Origin: Zhongshania marina
Lineage (GTDB): Bacteria; Pseudomonadota; Gammaproteobacteria; Pseudomonadales; Spongiibacteraceae
Assembly: GCF_002915595.1 (NCBI RefSeq)
Contig: NZ_PQGG01000030.1
Location: forward strand, 1 to 64,000
DNA: 64,000 nucleotides
Direction of reading: 5' to 3'
A program made the position numbers and the translations under genes. Positions within the stretch are counted from its first letter, which is position 1, and the number at the start of each line of letters is the position of its first letter. Below the pieces are notes generated by a model. That model saw nothing but the letters and a program-made list of their open reading frames with translations. It was not told the origin of the DNA and did not search any database. Shown here in pieces: positions 9,142 through 18,590 of this stretch.

Positions 9142-9771
9142 ATGGCAGAACCCAGTCATATCCCACATGAATTTACAGCCTGCCCAGATTGCGACTTGCT
9201 ACTGCAAACCGCGCAGTCTGATCACACGCTAGAAGGCCGCTGCCCGCGCTGCAAGGCGGTGCTGTGGCACGCCGCCAAACACACCGACACCGTCAGCTTT
9301 GCCGCCGCCATTAGCGGCCTGATACTGTTTTATCCGGCAATGACATTGCCCATTCTCAAACTGAAAATGGTCGGCCAACACGGCAGCAACTCCCTGCTCG
9401 GTGGCATTTATCGCATGTGGGTGGAGCAGGAACAAATTCTCGCGGTATTAATTATGCTGTGCTCTTTGCTGGCGCCGCTTCTGCATTTATTACTCACCGC
9501 GGTCGTGTGTTTCAGCGTTAGATTCAATCATTATCCAAGCCACTTTCCGCTATGGATAAAATACAAATGCTGGATGCAAAGCTGGAATATGCTCGAAGTC
9601 TACGCCATGGGTATTATCGTCGCTTATGTAAAAATGATGCACGACGGTGAAGTCACCGTGTCCGCTGGCACCTACTGCCTGAGTGGGCTGCTACTTTGCG
9701 TCATATTGTGTAGCCAATATTTTCACGAAGAACAGGCATGGCAACACTGGGAGAAAAATAAACCCGCATGA
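9142..9771 (+). CDS. pqiA: PqiA/LetA-type membrane protein, N-terminal-half-like
   Basis: Protein of 209 residues: one zinc-ribbon (CPDCDLLLQT near residue 15, CPRCKAVLWH near residue 34) followed by about four membrane helices. E. coli PqiA and LetA are single proteins of about 420 residues holding two such modules. Here each module is its own gene, and the next one overlaps by 4 bases. Family members are inner-membrane partners of MCE proteins in inner-to-outer-membrane lipid transport. The following MCE gene supports that role. Confidence 0.88.
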   Translation: MAEPSHIPHEFTACPDCDLLLQTAQSDHTLEGRCPRCKAVLWHAAKHTDTVSFAAAISGLILFYPAMTLPILKLKMVGQHGSNSLLGGIYRMWVEQEQILAVLIMLCSLLAPLLHLLLTAVVCFSVRFNHYPSHFPLWIKYKCWMQSWNMLEVYAMGIIVAYVKMMHDGEVTVSAGTYCLSGLLLCVILCSQYFHEEQAWQHWEKNKPA

Positions 9772-10388
9772 GTATCAGCGCCCAACAACGCGGTATTGCT
9801 CGCTGCACCGAATGCGGCAAACTCAGTCACTTACCGGACCTCGGCCACAAGACCACAGCCGCTTGCCCACGCTGTAATACCGAGCTGAGTTTCCGCAAGC
9901 CGCAAAGTTTACAACGCAGCTGGGCCTACACCATTGCCGCTACTGCGCTGATGATTCCGGCCAATATTTTGCCCATTCTTACCGTCATCAGCTTTGGCCA
10001 AGGTGACCCAGACACCATCATGTCTGGGGTTGTGAAATTATGGGTAGCCGATTTGCAAGCCATTGCTGTCATCGTGTTCATCGCCAGCATTGCGGTGCCG
10101 GTTTTAAAACTGCTTATCTTGGTTATTTTAATGCTGGTCGTACAATGGCAACTGCCTTTAAGCCGGCAACAATGCACCATACTTTATCGCTTTATTCACT
10201 TTATCGGCCGCTGGTCGATGCTCGACTTATTCATGATTTCTATCTTGGTGACGCTGGTGCACCTCGGCAATATCGCCACCGTTGAAAGTGGCCCCGCGGC
10301 AACCGCCTTCGCTGCCGTGGTCGTGCTTACACTCTTTGCCGCAAATAGTTTTGACCCGCGCTTAATATGGGACTTAGACAATGACTGA
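9768..10388 (+). CDS. pqiA: PqiA/LetA-type membrane protein, C-terminal-half-like
   Basis: Protein of 206 residues, the second PqiA module. Its zinc-ribbon RCTECGKLSHL...ACPRCNTELSF precedes about four helices, including AYTIAATALMIPANILPILTVISFGQGD, a conserved PqiA block. Its ATG overlaps the stop of the first half by 4 bases and its own stop overlaps the MCE gene by 8, which suggests translational coupling and equal production of all three. The two halves probably pair in the membrane as the fused protein does. Confidence 0.88.
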   Translation: MSISAQQRGIARCTECGKLSHLPDLGHKTTAACPRCNTELSFRKPQSLQRSWAYTIAATALMIPANILPILTVISFGQGDPDTIMSGVVKLWVADLQAIAVIVFIASIAVPVLKLLILVILMLVVQWQLPLSRQQCTILYRFIHFIGRWSMLDLFMISILVTLVHLGNIATVESGPAATAFAAVVVLTLFAANSFDPRLIWDLDND

Positions 10389-12702
10389 CCGCAATATTTC
10401 GTCCGCTGTACTCACACCCAAGCGCGGCCTTTCCGCCATCTGGTTGCTGCCTATTATCGCCCTCGGTATTGCGGTTTGGCTGATGTATAAAAGCCTTAGC
10501 GACACAGGGCTCAGCGTTACCGTTGCCTTCGACAATGGCAGCGGCATAAATATTGGAAAAACCCCCGTCATCTATCAGGGCATCAATGTCGGCCATGTGC
10601 AAAGTTTGCAACTCGACGATGATTTAGAGGGAGTCACCGCCACCCTTGAGCTCTCTCGTCAGATCGAGCCGCTGATCAAGAAAAACACCGAATTTTGGCT
10701 GGTAAAACCGCAAATCTCCCTGTCAGGCGTGTCTGGCTTAGACACATTGGTAGCGGGCAATTACATCAGTTTCAATCCTGGCGATGGCGAAGCCGCCCAA
10801 CACTTCACGGCATTAAATACGCCGCCGCCACAAACCAATAATCTGCCGGGACTGCGTTTGGTATTAAATGCCGAGGAGCTTGGGTCACTCACCGTGGGCG
10901 CGCCGGTGCTCTATCAACAAATAGATGTTGGTGACATTGAGGGCTACCAACTCAAAGACGACAATATCGACGTCAATATTCGCATCGATCCCCAGTACAG
11001 CCATCTGGTCAATAGCAGTTCACGTTTTTGGGTACATAGCGGCGTAAAAATTAATGCCGGCCTGCAAGGTATCGACATCGAAACAGGCTCAATGGCAAGT
11101 ATTTTGGCGGGGGGCGTTACCTTCGACACCCCAGCGAAAGGTGATCCTGAGGTTGAAAATAATGCGCATTTTAAATTATTTCAAAATCAGGATCGCGCCA
11201 AGGGCAGCAAAATTATCAGCGTGTATTTCCGCAATCCCGACGGTTTAAATGTCGGCAGCAATGTGCGCCTAATGGGCATGGACATTGGCAAGGTTGAGTC
11301 ACTCAAATTTATTGACGACAACCCCAACCTCGGCGCCAATGTACGCGTTGCCATTCATTCACCTCACCACCGTTACTTAAACGAAAAAACCCAGTTTTGG
11401 CTGGTTAAGCCCGAGGTTTCCAGCAGCGGTGTGAGCGGCTTAGACGCTTTAATTGGTGGGCCATATATTAATCTACGCGTAGAGGGCAAAGGCAGCACCA
11501 TCCCTGAACAATACACCGCCCTGCTAAGAGCGCCGGAAAGTCGCGTTCAACAACCGGGGCTGCGGCTTACGCTACGCAGCGACGAACTCAGCTCGGTCAG
11601 TATCGGCAGTAAAATTTACTACCGCAAAATTGCTGTCGGACAGGTTGAATCCGTTGAGCTTGATAAAAACGGCGTCAATATCGGCATTTTTATTCATGAG
11701 CAATACGCGAATTTAGTGCATCGTGAATCGCAATTTTGGAATGCCAGCGGCCTTAGCATTAGCGGTGGCTTAAGCGGACTAGACATTCACGCCGACTCGC
11801 TGGCAACCATAGTCGCCGGTGGTATTGCATTTCACACCCCCGAAGTCAGCAAGCCGCAGTTAGCCTGGGAAGGTTTGCGTTACACCCTATACCCAGACTT
11901 TCAAAGCACCTACGCAGAGAAAGGCCGCGATATTAGCCTGTACTTTGCAACCGGCAGCAACATTAACAAGGGCACCGAAATTAAATACCAAGGCATAAAA
12001 GTCGGGGAAGTGGTCGCCGTAGAATTAGACAGTAATATGGAGCGAGTAAAGGTAAGCGCACGGCTCGCCCCCTCTGCCAAAGCCCTAGCGCGCACCGGAA
12101 GCCAGTTCTGGGTAGTGCGCCCTCAGCTAGGCCTCATCGGCACACGCAACTTAGAAACGCTGGTAACCGGTAGTTATATCAGTGTTCGTCCCGGCTATGG
12201 CAGCAGCGCCACCCAGTTTGTGGCGTTAGACAAACCACCACCGCTGAGCAAACCCAGCTCGGGCTTAAACTTAATTGTGACCGCAGCTCAGCGCGGCTCA
12301 ATCAAAGAAGGCGTAAAAGTCTTTTACCGCGATATTCCAGTTGGGGAGGTATTTGGCTACGAACTAGCCGAAGATGCGACTCAAACCCTGATCCATATCA
12401 ATATCGAACCACGCTATGCCGGCCTCGTAAGAGAGAATAGTAAATTCTGGAACTCTAGCGGAATCGCCGTGAAATTCGGCTTGTTTAGCGGCGCAACGAT
12501 TCGCAGCAAGTCGATAGAATCGCTATTAGAGGGCGGCATTGCCTTTGCCACTCCAGATGGCGAGCAACTCGCCGCCGCAGTAAGTGATGGCAAAACCTTC
12601 GCCCTTCATCAAACACTTGATCAGCAATGGCTGGAGTGGACACCGCAAATTCCGCTGCCGAAGGAAGCAGACACCGGAGAGAACTGGATACGGGCGGATT
12701 AA
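10381..12702 (+). CDS. pqiB: MCE-domain lipid-transport protein, PqiB/LetB-like with six MCE domains
   Basis: Protein of 773 residues: one N-terminal membrane anchor (LSAIWLLPIIALGIAVWLMYKSL) and a periplasmic chain of MCE domains. I count six, beginning near residues 43, 156, 276, 392, 516 and 626. Odd ones read GxNIGKTPVIYQGINVGHV-like and even ones GLRLVLNAEELGSL...IDVGDIEGY-like. E. coli PqiB has three (546 residues) and LetB/YebT seven (877), so this lies between them. MCE rings stack into a tube that carries lipids across the periplasm. No PqiC lipoprotein gene follows. Confidence 0.92.
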   Translation: MTDRNISSAVLTPKRGLSAIWLLPIIALGIAVWLMYKSLSDTGLSVTVAFDNGSGINIGKTPVIYQGINVGHVQSLQLDDDLEGVTATLELSRQIEPLIKKNTEFWLVKPQISLSGVSGLDTLVAGNYISFNPGDGEAAQHFTALNTPPPQTNNLPGLRLVLNAEELGSLTVGAPVLYQQIDVGDIEGYQLKDDNIDVNIRIDPQYSHLVNSSSRFWVHSGVKINAGLQGIDIETGSMASILAGGVTFDTPAKGDPEVENNAHFKLFQNQDRAKGSKIISVYFRNPDGLNVGSNVRLMGMDIGKVESLKFIDDNPNLGANVRVAIHSPHHRYLNEKTQFWLVKPEVSSSGVSGLDALIGGPYINLRVEGKGSTIPEQYTALLRAPESRVQQPGLRLTLRSDELSSVSIGSKIYYRKIAVGQVESVELDKNGVNIGIFIHEQYANLVHRESQFWNASGLSISGGLSGLDIHADSLATIVAGGIAFHTPEVSKPQLAWEGLRYTLYPDFQSTYAEKGRDISLYFATGSNINKGTEIKYQGIKVGEVVAVELDSNMERVKVSARLAPSAKALARTGSQFWVVRPQLGLIGTRNLETLVTGSYISVRPGYGSSATQFVALDKPPPLSKPSSGLNLIVTAAQRGSIKEGVKVFYRDIPVGEVFGYELAEDATQTLIHINIEPRYAGLVRENSKFWNSSGIAVKFGLFSGATIRSKSIESLLEGGIAFATPDGEQLAAAVSDGKTFALHQTLDQQWLEWTPQIPLPKEADTGENWIRAD

Positions 12703-12761
12703 CAAGTTTTCACAACATCGCCACACGGATAACGATACAATAGCCCCACTTTGACACCCTG

Positions 12762-12781
12762 TGCACGCATACTTTGCGTGC
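12762..12781. repeat. inverted repeat between pqiB-like and MFP genes
   Basis: GCACGC and GCGTGC arms about 7 bases apart form a short GC-rich hairpin just after the pqiB-like gene. There is no T-run, so it is at best a weak pause site or mRNA-processing site. Confidence 0.3.
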
Positions 12782-12846
12782 GCGTGTCGTTTCAAACTGC
12801 GACGAAAAAGCCATTGGGTGCCATCACGCAATTAGAGAACATCAGT

Positions 12847-14070
12847 GTGTTAAAACCTTCAAAACAAGTTCTGCAGTCCACCGTCGTCATTGTAGTCGCC
12901 ATTGTTATCGCCGGCGTCTTTTTCGCTTTAAGGCCACCACCAGAAACCGTCACAATTGAACCGCCAACGCTGACCATCGACCTTGCCGTTGCGGAAAAAC
13001 AAACCCTCTCCATCGCCGTTAGCTCACAAGGCACGGTGCAACCGCGAACCGAAACCATATTAATCACCGAAGTAAGCGGCAAAATAATCGAACTCTCACC
13101 GCAATTTCAAAGCGGTGGCCTAGTGGAAAAAGACGAGGTTTTACTCAGCATTGACCCACGCAATTACGAGGTTGAAGTTAAGCGCGCAGAAGCCAATGTC
13201 GCCACAGCATTCAGTAATTTAGTACAAGAAAAAGGCCGCGCCGCAGTCGCTAGACAAGACATTAAAAAGTATCCGCGAAAGTACGCGAGTAAAGAAGCCC
13301 ATTACCTCGCCCTGCGATTACCACAGCTTAAAGAAGCCCAAGCCCGCTTAGATTCCGCCAAGGCCGACCTAGAACACGCCAACAATAATTTAGACCGTAC
13401 AAAAATTCGCGCGCCTTACCGCGGCATCATAAAAGCCCGCAGTGTTGATCTGGGCCAGTTTGTCGGTTCGGGCACGCAGCTTGGCCAAGTATTTGCTGTC
13501 GATTTTGCTGAAGTGAGACTCCCCATCCCCGCTGACCGCCTAAATTACTTAGACCTACCTGACAGCCACAACAAAGAAAGCGCACCCAGCGTTATCGTCG
13601 AAAACGAGTTGGGCGCCAAATGGCAGGGTACTATTGTGCGTACCGAAGGGGTTCTCGATGAACGCAGCAGGGTACTATTTGCCGTCGCCAAGGTGGATGA
13701 CCCTTATGGCGTTGAAAATGGTCGCGACGCCCTGTTGATGGGCAGCTTCATCAAAGCGCAAATAGGCGGCAAACGCATAGACAATTTAATCGCCATTCCC
13801 CGCTACATTTTACGTACGGGCAACAAGGTTTGGGTGCTGGACGAACAACAGCGCCTCCGCAATCGCGATGTAAAAATACTTCATACCGAAGGAAAGCTGG
13901 TCTATGTGTATGAAGGCTTAAATGATGGCGACCGCATCTGCCTCTCTACCATTCCCAATGCTGTCGCCGGCACCAAGGTAAATGTTAACGCAACAACCAG
14001 CACTAGTGCCTTGGTCAGCGCCAACGCAGACCATATCGCCGACGCCAGCACCGAGACAAATGCCCTATGA
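12847..14070 (+). CDS. RND efflux periplasmic adaptor (membrane fusion protein)
   Basis: HlyD/AcrA-type adaptor of about 407 residues, with an N-terminal anchor (STVVIVVAIVIAGVFFAL), a split lipoyl/barrel-sandwich domain (VSSQGTVQPRTETILITEVSGKI; later TKIRAPYRGIIKARSVDLGQFV), and a coiled-coil hairpin between them (VKRAEANVATAFSN to ADLEHANNNLDR). The open frame reaches back to a TTG at 12751, but GTG at 12847 (LKPSKQVLQST) directly before the anchor, after AGAGAACATCA, is more natural. Its stop overlaps the RND gene by 4 bases. The pair probably recruits an outer-membrane channel encoded elsewhere. Confidence 0.88.
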   Translation: MLKPSKQVLQSTVVIVVAIVIAGVFFALRPPPETVTIEPPTLTIDLAVAEKQTLSIAVSSQGTVQPRTETILITEVSGKIIELSPQFQSGGLVEKDEVLLSIDPRNYEVEVKRAEANVATAFSNLVQEKGRAAVARQDIKKYPRKYASKEAHYLALRLPQLKEAQARLDSAKADLEHANNNLDRTKIRAPYRGIIKARSVDLGQFVGSGTQLGQVFAVDFAEVRLPIPADRLNYLDLPDSHNKESAPSVIVENELGAKWQGTIVRTEGVLDERSRVLFAVAKVDDPYGVENGRDALLMGSFIKAQIGGKRIDNLIAIPRYILRTGNKVWVLDEQQRLRNRDVKILHTEGKLVYVYEGLNDGDRICLSTIPNAVAGTKVNVNATTSTSALVSANADHIADASTETNAL

Positions 14071-17000
14071 GTTCGCTGCCGGAGTTTGATACCAACAGGG
14101 GTATTATCCCGTGGTTTGCTCGCAATTCAGTCGCTGCCAATTTATTGATGATCGTTATTATCGCGGTTGGACTTGGCACCGCGTTTAACATTCAGCGCAC
14201 CATACAACCCGATTTTGAAATAAATATTGTACAGATTACCGTCCCCTACCCTGGCGCCACGCCGGACGAAGTAGAGCGCGGCGTTGTCTTAAAAATTGAA
14301 GAAGCACTCAAAGATATCGAATCGATTGAGAGCTTGGAATCTACTGCCAGCGAATCCATAGCTATACTGACAGCGGAAGTCTACGAAGGCTACGACACCC
14401 TAGCAGTGATGGACGAAATTAAAAGCGCCGTCGACGGCATTGTTAGTTTTCCTGAGCAAGCAGAACGTCCCATCATCAAGCGGGTCGAATTTCAAAACCA
14501 CGCTCTCAACGTACAACTTTACGGTGACATCGACGAACGCGGGCTGAAAGAACTCGCAGAACAAGTCAAGCTAGAACTTACCCTCGACGAAAATATCGCC
14601 TTTGTGCAAATCAATGGCGCGCGGGATTTTGAAATCAGCATCGAGGTGTCGGAAAACACCTTGCTTCAATACGGGCTAACACTCTCCGAAGTCGCAGACG
14701 CTATTCGCCGCTCCTCGCTAGATCTACCAGGTGGATCAATCAAAACCGCCAACGGCGACATATTGCTGCGCACCCGAGGCCAAGCCCGCAGCCAGCATGA
14801 GTTTGAGCGAGTTGTACTCATCACTTACCCAGACGGCACCCGTCTCACCCTTGGCGATATCGCAACGATTAACGACGGCTTTGTCGAGCAAGACGGCTTT
14901 TCATTTTTTGACAGCCAAAACAGCATCGGCCTGCAAGTGTTTGCGGTTGGCAATCAAGATCTAATCAAAGTTGCTACCGCAGCCAAGCAATATGTAGAGA
15001 AAAAACGTGGCAATCTTCCCGAGGGCGTAAACATCGCCACCTGGGCGGATATTACGTTTTATCTTGAAGGCCGCATGACGATGATGATGGAAAATCTCGG
15101 CATGGGTGCCCTGCTAGTATTTATTGTGCTGGGCATGTTCCTCAATATAAAACTCGCCTTCTGGGTAATGGTCGGCCTGCCCATTTGCTTTCTTGGCGCC
15201 TTAGTTATGATGCCTTTTGCCGGCATTAGTCTAAACATGCTGAGCCTTTTTGGATTTATTTTAGTCTTGGGTATTGTGGTTGATGACGCCATTATTATTG
15301 GTGAAAGCGCCTATGCCGAGGCAGAGAACAAAGGCCACTCCATTGATTCCGTAATCACTGGCGCACTGCGGGTCGCCACCCCCGCCACTTTTGGCGTGCT
15401 CACCACCATTATGGCTTTTTCGCCTACGCTATTTACCGAAGGTGCATTCTCCCCCTTCCCAGAAGCAGTCGGCTGGGTGGTTATTTTGTGCTTAAGCTTT
15501 TCGCTAATAGAATCCAAGTGGATACTACCTGCACACCTTGCCCACAGTACCCCGGGCACCACCGGCATCTGGCTAAAGATAGATAAAATTCCACAGTTTT
15601 TTAACGGCAAACTCAATCATTTTGTCACTGAGTATTATCGTCCTTTCATCCACAAGGCGATCGAAAATCGCTACCTAACCGGCTCAATCTTTAGTGCGAT
15701 GTTAATCATCACAATTGGCTTAATCGCCGGCGGCATTGTTCGCTTTGTGATGATTCCCGAAGTACCGTCGGACTTCATTAAAGCCAATCTTGAAATGATT
15801 GAAGGTACCCCCGAGGCGCAAACGCGACAGGCTTTTGAGTACATGGATAAGGCGCTAACGAAGGTCGACCTCGACTATCAGCGCGAGCATCTAAATTCGT
15901 CTAACAAACGTTTAATTAGTCATGTGCAAGCCTTTGCCACATCGGGAAGAACCGTCAGCTTTATGGTAGAGCTAACCAAAAATGAACTGCGTGACATTGA
16001 CGGCAACGAAATTGCGCGGCGCTGGCGTGAAGAAATAGGCGACATTCCTGGCTCTAAAATCTTGGCAATCAGCAGTGCTGACCAAACTTCTGGGCCAGCG
16101 ATATCACTTAAACTTAGCAGTAGTTCAAACACCGAACTCGATGCCGCCGCCAAAGAAATTGAAGAAGCCTTGAGTCATTACAAAGGCGTATTCGATATCC
16201 GCAACGGCGCCAGCGCAATTCAGGATGAAATAGTATTAGACATAAAGCCCAGCGCTGAAGTGCTAGGTATTTCCTCCGCAACGCTAGGGCGCCAACTGAG
16301 AGATGCATTCTACGGCGCTGAAGCTCAACGTATTCAGCGGGGCAACGACGAAGTGAAAGTTATGGTGCGCTACCCAAGCGACGCTCGCACCACCATATCT
16401 GATTTGCAAAATATGTATATTCGCTCTGCAGACAGTGCTTATGTGCCTTTAAGCAGTGTTGCGAGCATGAGCATTGAACCGGGTTTTAGCGAACGCAAGC
16501 GAGTCGATGGCGAGCGCTCCGTCACGGTTACCGCCCAAGTAGACAAAACCTATACGGCCCCCGATAAAGTCACATCAACCATTATGAACACTTTGGTAAA
16601 AGACATTTTCCCTGAAAAGTATCCTTCGGTCATTGTACAGCTCAGCGGTGAAAGTGAGGAAAGCGGCGTACTCATGAAAAGCCTCGCCATTGGTTTTGTG
16701 CTCGCCCTATTCGGCATATATGCGCTGCTTGCTATTCCCCTGCGCTCCTACCTGCAACCCCTCATTATTATGGGTGTTATTCCCTTTGGCATCATCGGCG
16801 CGGTGGTAGGACACATTGTGCTTAATATGTCCTTCAGCATGATGTCTTTTTTTGGGGTCATCGCGCTATCTGGTGTGGTTGTCAACGACAGCCTCATCAT
16901 GGTTGATTTTATAAACTCAGCCATTGCCCGTGGCGACCGCCTAATTGATGCTGTGGTAGATTCCGGCTGCCTGCGCTTCCGCGCTATTTTGCTCACCTCA

Positions 17001-17207
17001 TTAACCACATTCTTCGGACTGCTGCCAATGCTGCTAGAAAGCAGCCTGCAAGCCCAGTTCGTCATTCCGATGGCGGTATCGCTGGGGTTCGGCATTATCT
17101 TCGCCACCGTCATTACTCTGATTCTTATTCCCTGCTTATACATCGTCTTAGATGACGTTAAAGCATTCTTCGGCTCATCTAAAGCGTTGGCAAACAGCAG
17201 CCACTAA
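14067..17207 (+). CDS. RND-family efflux transporter, inner-membrane pump
   Basis: Protein of 1046 residues, full AcrB/HAE1-like length. The N-terminus ARNSVAANLLMIVIIAVGLG begins TM1. The proton-relay region LVLGIVVDDAIIIGESAYAEAEN in the first half carries the paired Asp residues, mirrored by ALSGVVVNDSLIMVDFINSAIARG in the second half. Two large periplasmic loops follow TM1 and TM7. It is coupled to the adaptor by a 4-base overlap, and its stop codon overlaps the convergent dgkA stop. Substrate unknown; the lipid-transport neighbours hint at envelope or hydrophobic compounds. Confidence 0.93.
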   Translation: MSSLPEFDTNRGIIPWFARNSVAANLLMIVIIAVGLGTAFNIQRTIQPDFEINIVQITVPYPGATPDEVERGVVLKIEEALKDIESIESLESTASESIAILTAEVYEGYDTLAVMDEIKSAVDGIVSFPEQAERPIIKRVEFQNHALNVQLYGDIDERGLKELAEQVKLELTLDENIAFVQINGARDFEISIEVSENTLLQYGLTLSEVADAIRRSSLDLPGGSIKTANGDILLRTRGQARSQHEFERVVLITYPDGTRLTLGDIATINDGFVEQDGFSFFDSQNSIGLQVFAVGNQDLIKVATAAKQYVEKKRGNLPEGVNIATWADITFYLEGRMTMMMENLGMGALLVFIVLGMFLNIKLAFWVMVGLPICFLGALVMMPFAGISLNMLSLFGFILVLGIVVDDAIIIGESAYAEAENKGHSIDSVITGALRVATPATFGVLTTIMAFSPTLFTEGAFSPFPEAVGWVVILCLSFSLIESKWILPAHLAHSTPGTTGIWLKIDKIPQFFNGKLNHFVTEYYRPFIHKAIENRYLTGSIFSAMLIITIGLIAGGIVRFVMIPEVPSDFIKANLEMIEGTPEAQTRQAFEYMDKALTKVDLDYQREHLNSSNKRLISHVQAFATSGRTVSFMVELTKNELRDIDGNEIARRWREEIGDIPGSKILAISSADQTSGPAISLKLSSSSNTELDAAAKEIEEALSHYKGVFDIRNGASAIQDEIVLDIKPSAEVLGISSATLGRQLRDAFYGAEAQRIQRGNDEVKVMVRYPSDARTTISDLQNMYIRSADSAYVPLSSVASMSIEPGFSERKRVDGERSVTVTAQVDKTYTAPDKVTSTIMNTLVKDIFPEKYPSVIVQLSGESEESGVLMKSLAIGFVLALFGIYALLAIPLRSYLQPLIIMGVIPFGIIGAVVGHIVLNMSFSMMSFFGVIALSGVVVNDSLIMVDFINSAIARGDRLIDAVVDSGCLRFRAILLTSLTTFFGLLPMLLESSLQAQFVIPMAVSLGFGIIFATVITLILIPCLYIVLDDVKAFFGSSKALANSSH

Positions 17208-17590
17208 AAAGGCCAAAACGCCCACAGCGCAACAATGACTGAAAACGCCGCCGCAATTAACACTGCGGCGGCGGCCACATCCTTAGCCTTTGCGACCAGC
17301 TCGTGGGTCTCGGGCACCGCCGCATCAGCCAATGACTCCAGCGCGGTATTCAAAGCCTCAGCCATCCACACCAGGCATATTGCCAGTATCACCATCATCC
17401 ATTCTATCGATTCCAAACCGGTTAATAGACCGAGCGCTAGGACGGCAAGTGTGACTACCAAATGGATACGGGCGTTGTGCTGCTCGAATATCATGGTGAT
17501 CAAACCGTCAAAGGCGTAACGAAAACTATCAAGACGCGCCCGCAGCGAAAACCGCTGATTGCGGCGACGGCGTTCTGTTTTATGCTTCAT
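17204..17590 (-). CDS. dgkA: diacylglycerol / undecaprenol kinase family protein
   Basis: Protein of 128 residues. An Arg-rich N-terminus precedes a membrane-surface helix and three membrane helices. Family motifs are RLDSFRYAFDGLITMIFEQHNARIHLVV, and AEALNTALESLADA with the catalytic and metal Glu residues, then AKDVAAAAVLIAA. It phosphorylates diacylglycerol or undecaprenol at the inner membrane. The RxxYAxxGL..EHNARIHL form resembles the undecaprenol-kinase branch as much as E. coli DgkA, so the substrate is open. Tail-to-tail with the RND gene (4 bases shared). Confidence 0.87.
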   Translation of the reverse strand: MKHKTERRRRNQRFSLRARLDSFRYAFDGLITMIFEQHNARIHLVVTLAVLALGLLTGLESIEWMMVILAICLVWMAEALNTALESLADAAVPETHELVAKAKDVAAAAVLIAAAFSVIVALWAFWPF

Positions 17591-17632
17591 CGCGGTACCA
17601 TAAGCCCTTTAGTCTGCACAGATAGGTATATC

Positions 17633-17953
17633 ATGCCTGAGTTTAAACATATCTCACCACAAGACGCCCACGCAATGATCGAAGCGGGATGTCAGCTAGC
17701 GGATATTCGCGACGAGCAATCCTACGCGATGGCACATATCCCCAAGGCCAATCACTTAGACAATCACAGCTTGCAGCAATTTATTGAACAAGCCGATCCT
17801 GATCAAGCACTTATTATTTATTGTTATCACGGCAATAGCAGTCAAAGTGCTGCGCAATATTTTGTCGAGAAAGACTTTACCGAGGTCTACAGCATGGACG
17901 GCGGTTTTGAAATGTGGCGCCAGCTATACCCGCAAAATACGGTAGCTAGCTAA
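17633..17953 (+). CDS. glpE: thiosulfate sulfurtransferase GlpE, single-domain rhodanese
   Basis: Protein of 106 residues from MPEFKHISPQDAHAMIEAG, the usual GlpE size. The active-site loop is CYHGNSSQSAA, with the catalytic Cys and the CxxGxSS/R-type loop, and ADIRDEQSYAMAHIPKANHL is the CH1 motif. It moves sulfane sulfur from thiosulfate to cyanide or thiols in the cytosol. The open frame runs 57 codons further upstream into the dgkA antisense region and is not used. Confidence 0.92.
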   Translation: MPEFKHISPQDAHAMIEAGCQLADIRDEQSYAMAHIPKANHLDNHSLQQFIEQADPDQALIIYCYHGNSSQSAAQYFVEKDFTEVYSMDGGFEMWRQLYPQNTVAS

Positions 17954-17971
17954 ATTTTTCAGACCAGCAAA

Positions 17972-18015
17972 AGTGATTATTTTCATCCACCTATGGGAGG
18001 GTGAAAATAATCACT
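17972..18015. terminator. long inverted repeat, likely bidirectional terminator between glpE and fur
   Basis: Arms 17972-17990 and 17997-18015 pair over 19 positions with two mismatches around a 6-base loop. The outer arm is AGTGATTATTTTCA. It lies between two convergent genes and is A/T-rich on both flanks, as bidirectional terminators often are, although no long T-run follows. The arm sequence recurs in front of fur (18488-18499), so a protein-binding role is also possible. Confidence 0.6.
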
Positions 18016-18056
18016 CTATGAATCATTCAGAACTCTATTTTCAAATAAATTGTTCG

Positions 18057-18470
18057 TCAATTACTTTTTCTCACATACAACACCAGAGTGTGATCAACTA
18101 ACTCAACATTATGCTGCTGCGCTATTTCCTGTTGGCGGCGTTCGATTATATGGTCCCTAAATTCAATAATTTCACTCGAGTCTAAGCACACAATATGATC
18201 GTGATGATCATCGCTCGCCAGCTCGAACACAGACCGCCCCTTAAATAAATGCCGACGTACAACCAAACCCGCAGATTCAAATTGCGCTAATACTCTATAC
18301 ACCGTGGGCAAACCAATGCTTTCACCACGTTTTAGAAGATGATGATATACGTCCTCCGCGCTGACGTGCTCATTCTGCAAGCTCATGGTTTCTAAAAGCT
18401 TAAATATCTTTACTCTTGGCAAGGTAATCTTTAATCCGACCTTACGTAGCTCGAGATTTTCTGATGTCAT
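18057..18470 (-). CDS. fur: ferric uptake regulator, Fur family
   Basis: Protein of 137 residues: winged-helix N-terminus (LRKVGLKITLPRVKIFKLLE, VSAEDVYHHLL, GLPTVYRVLAQFESAGLV) and a metal-binding dimer domain with the HHDHIVCLDSSEIIEF block. Only one Cys of the E. coli CxxC pair is present, as in Pseudomonas-type Fur. It represses iron-uptake genes when Fe(II) is plentiful. It lies directly downstream of the receptor/fecR/fecI block, which has Fur-box-like sites. Confidence 0.9.
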   Translation of the reverse strand: MTSENLELRKVGLKITLPRVKIFKLLETMSLQNEHVSAEDVYHHLLKRGESIGLPTVYRVLAQFESAGLVVRRHLFKGRSVFELASDDHHDHIVCLDSSEIIEFRDHIIERRQQEIAQQHNVELVDHTLVLYVRKSN

Positions 18471-18487
18471 ATACAGGCCCTTGTCAT

Positions 18488-18499
18488 AAAAATAATCAC
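18488..18499. promoter_or_regulatory. copy of the GTGATTATTTT motif upstream of fur
   Basis: The minus strand reads GTGATTATTTTT about 20-30 bases before the fur start, nearly identical to both arms of the hairpin after fur. It could be part of an autoregulatory site. There are three copies of an A/T-rich word within 0.5 kb, so chance cannot be excluded. Confidence 0.3.
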
Positions 18500-18590
18500 G
18501 CTTCGCGGTGAATAGTGGACATTACTCTGACGGGACTTACTTTAAAAAACAGGGGCAGAGACTGCCCCTTATCGCCAGCTAAGCTATTAA

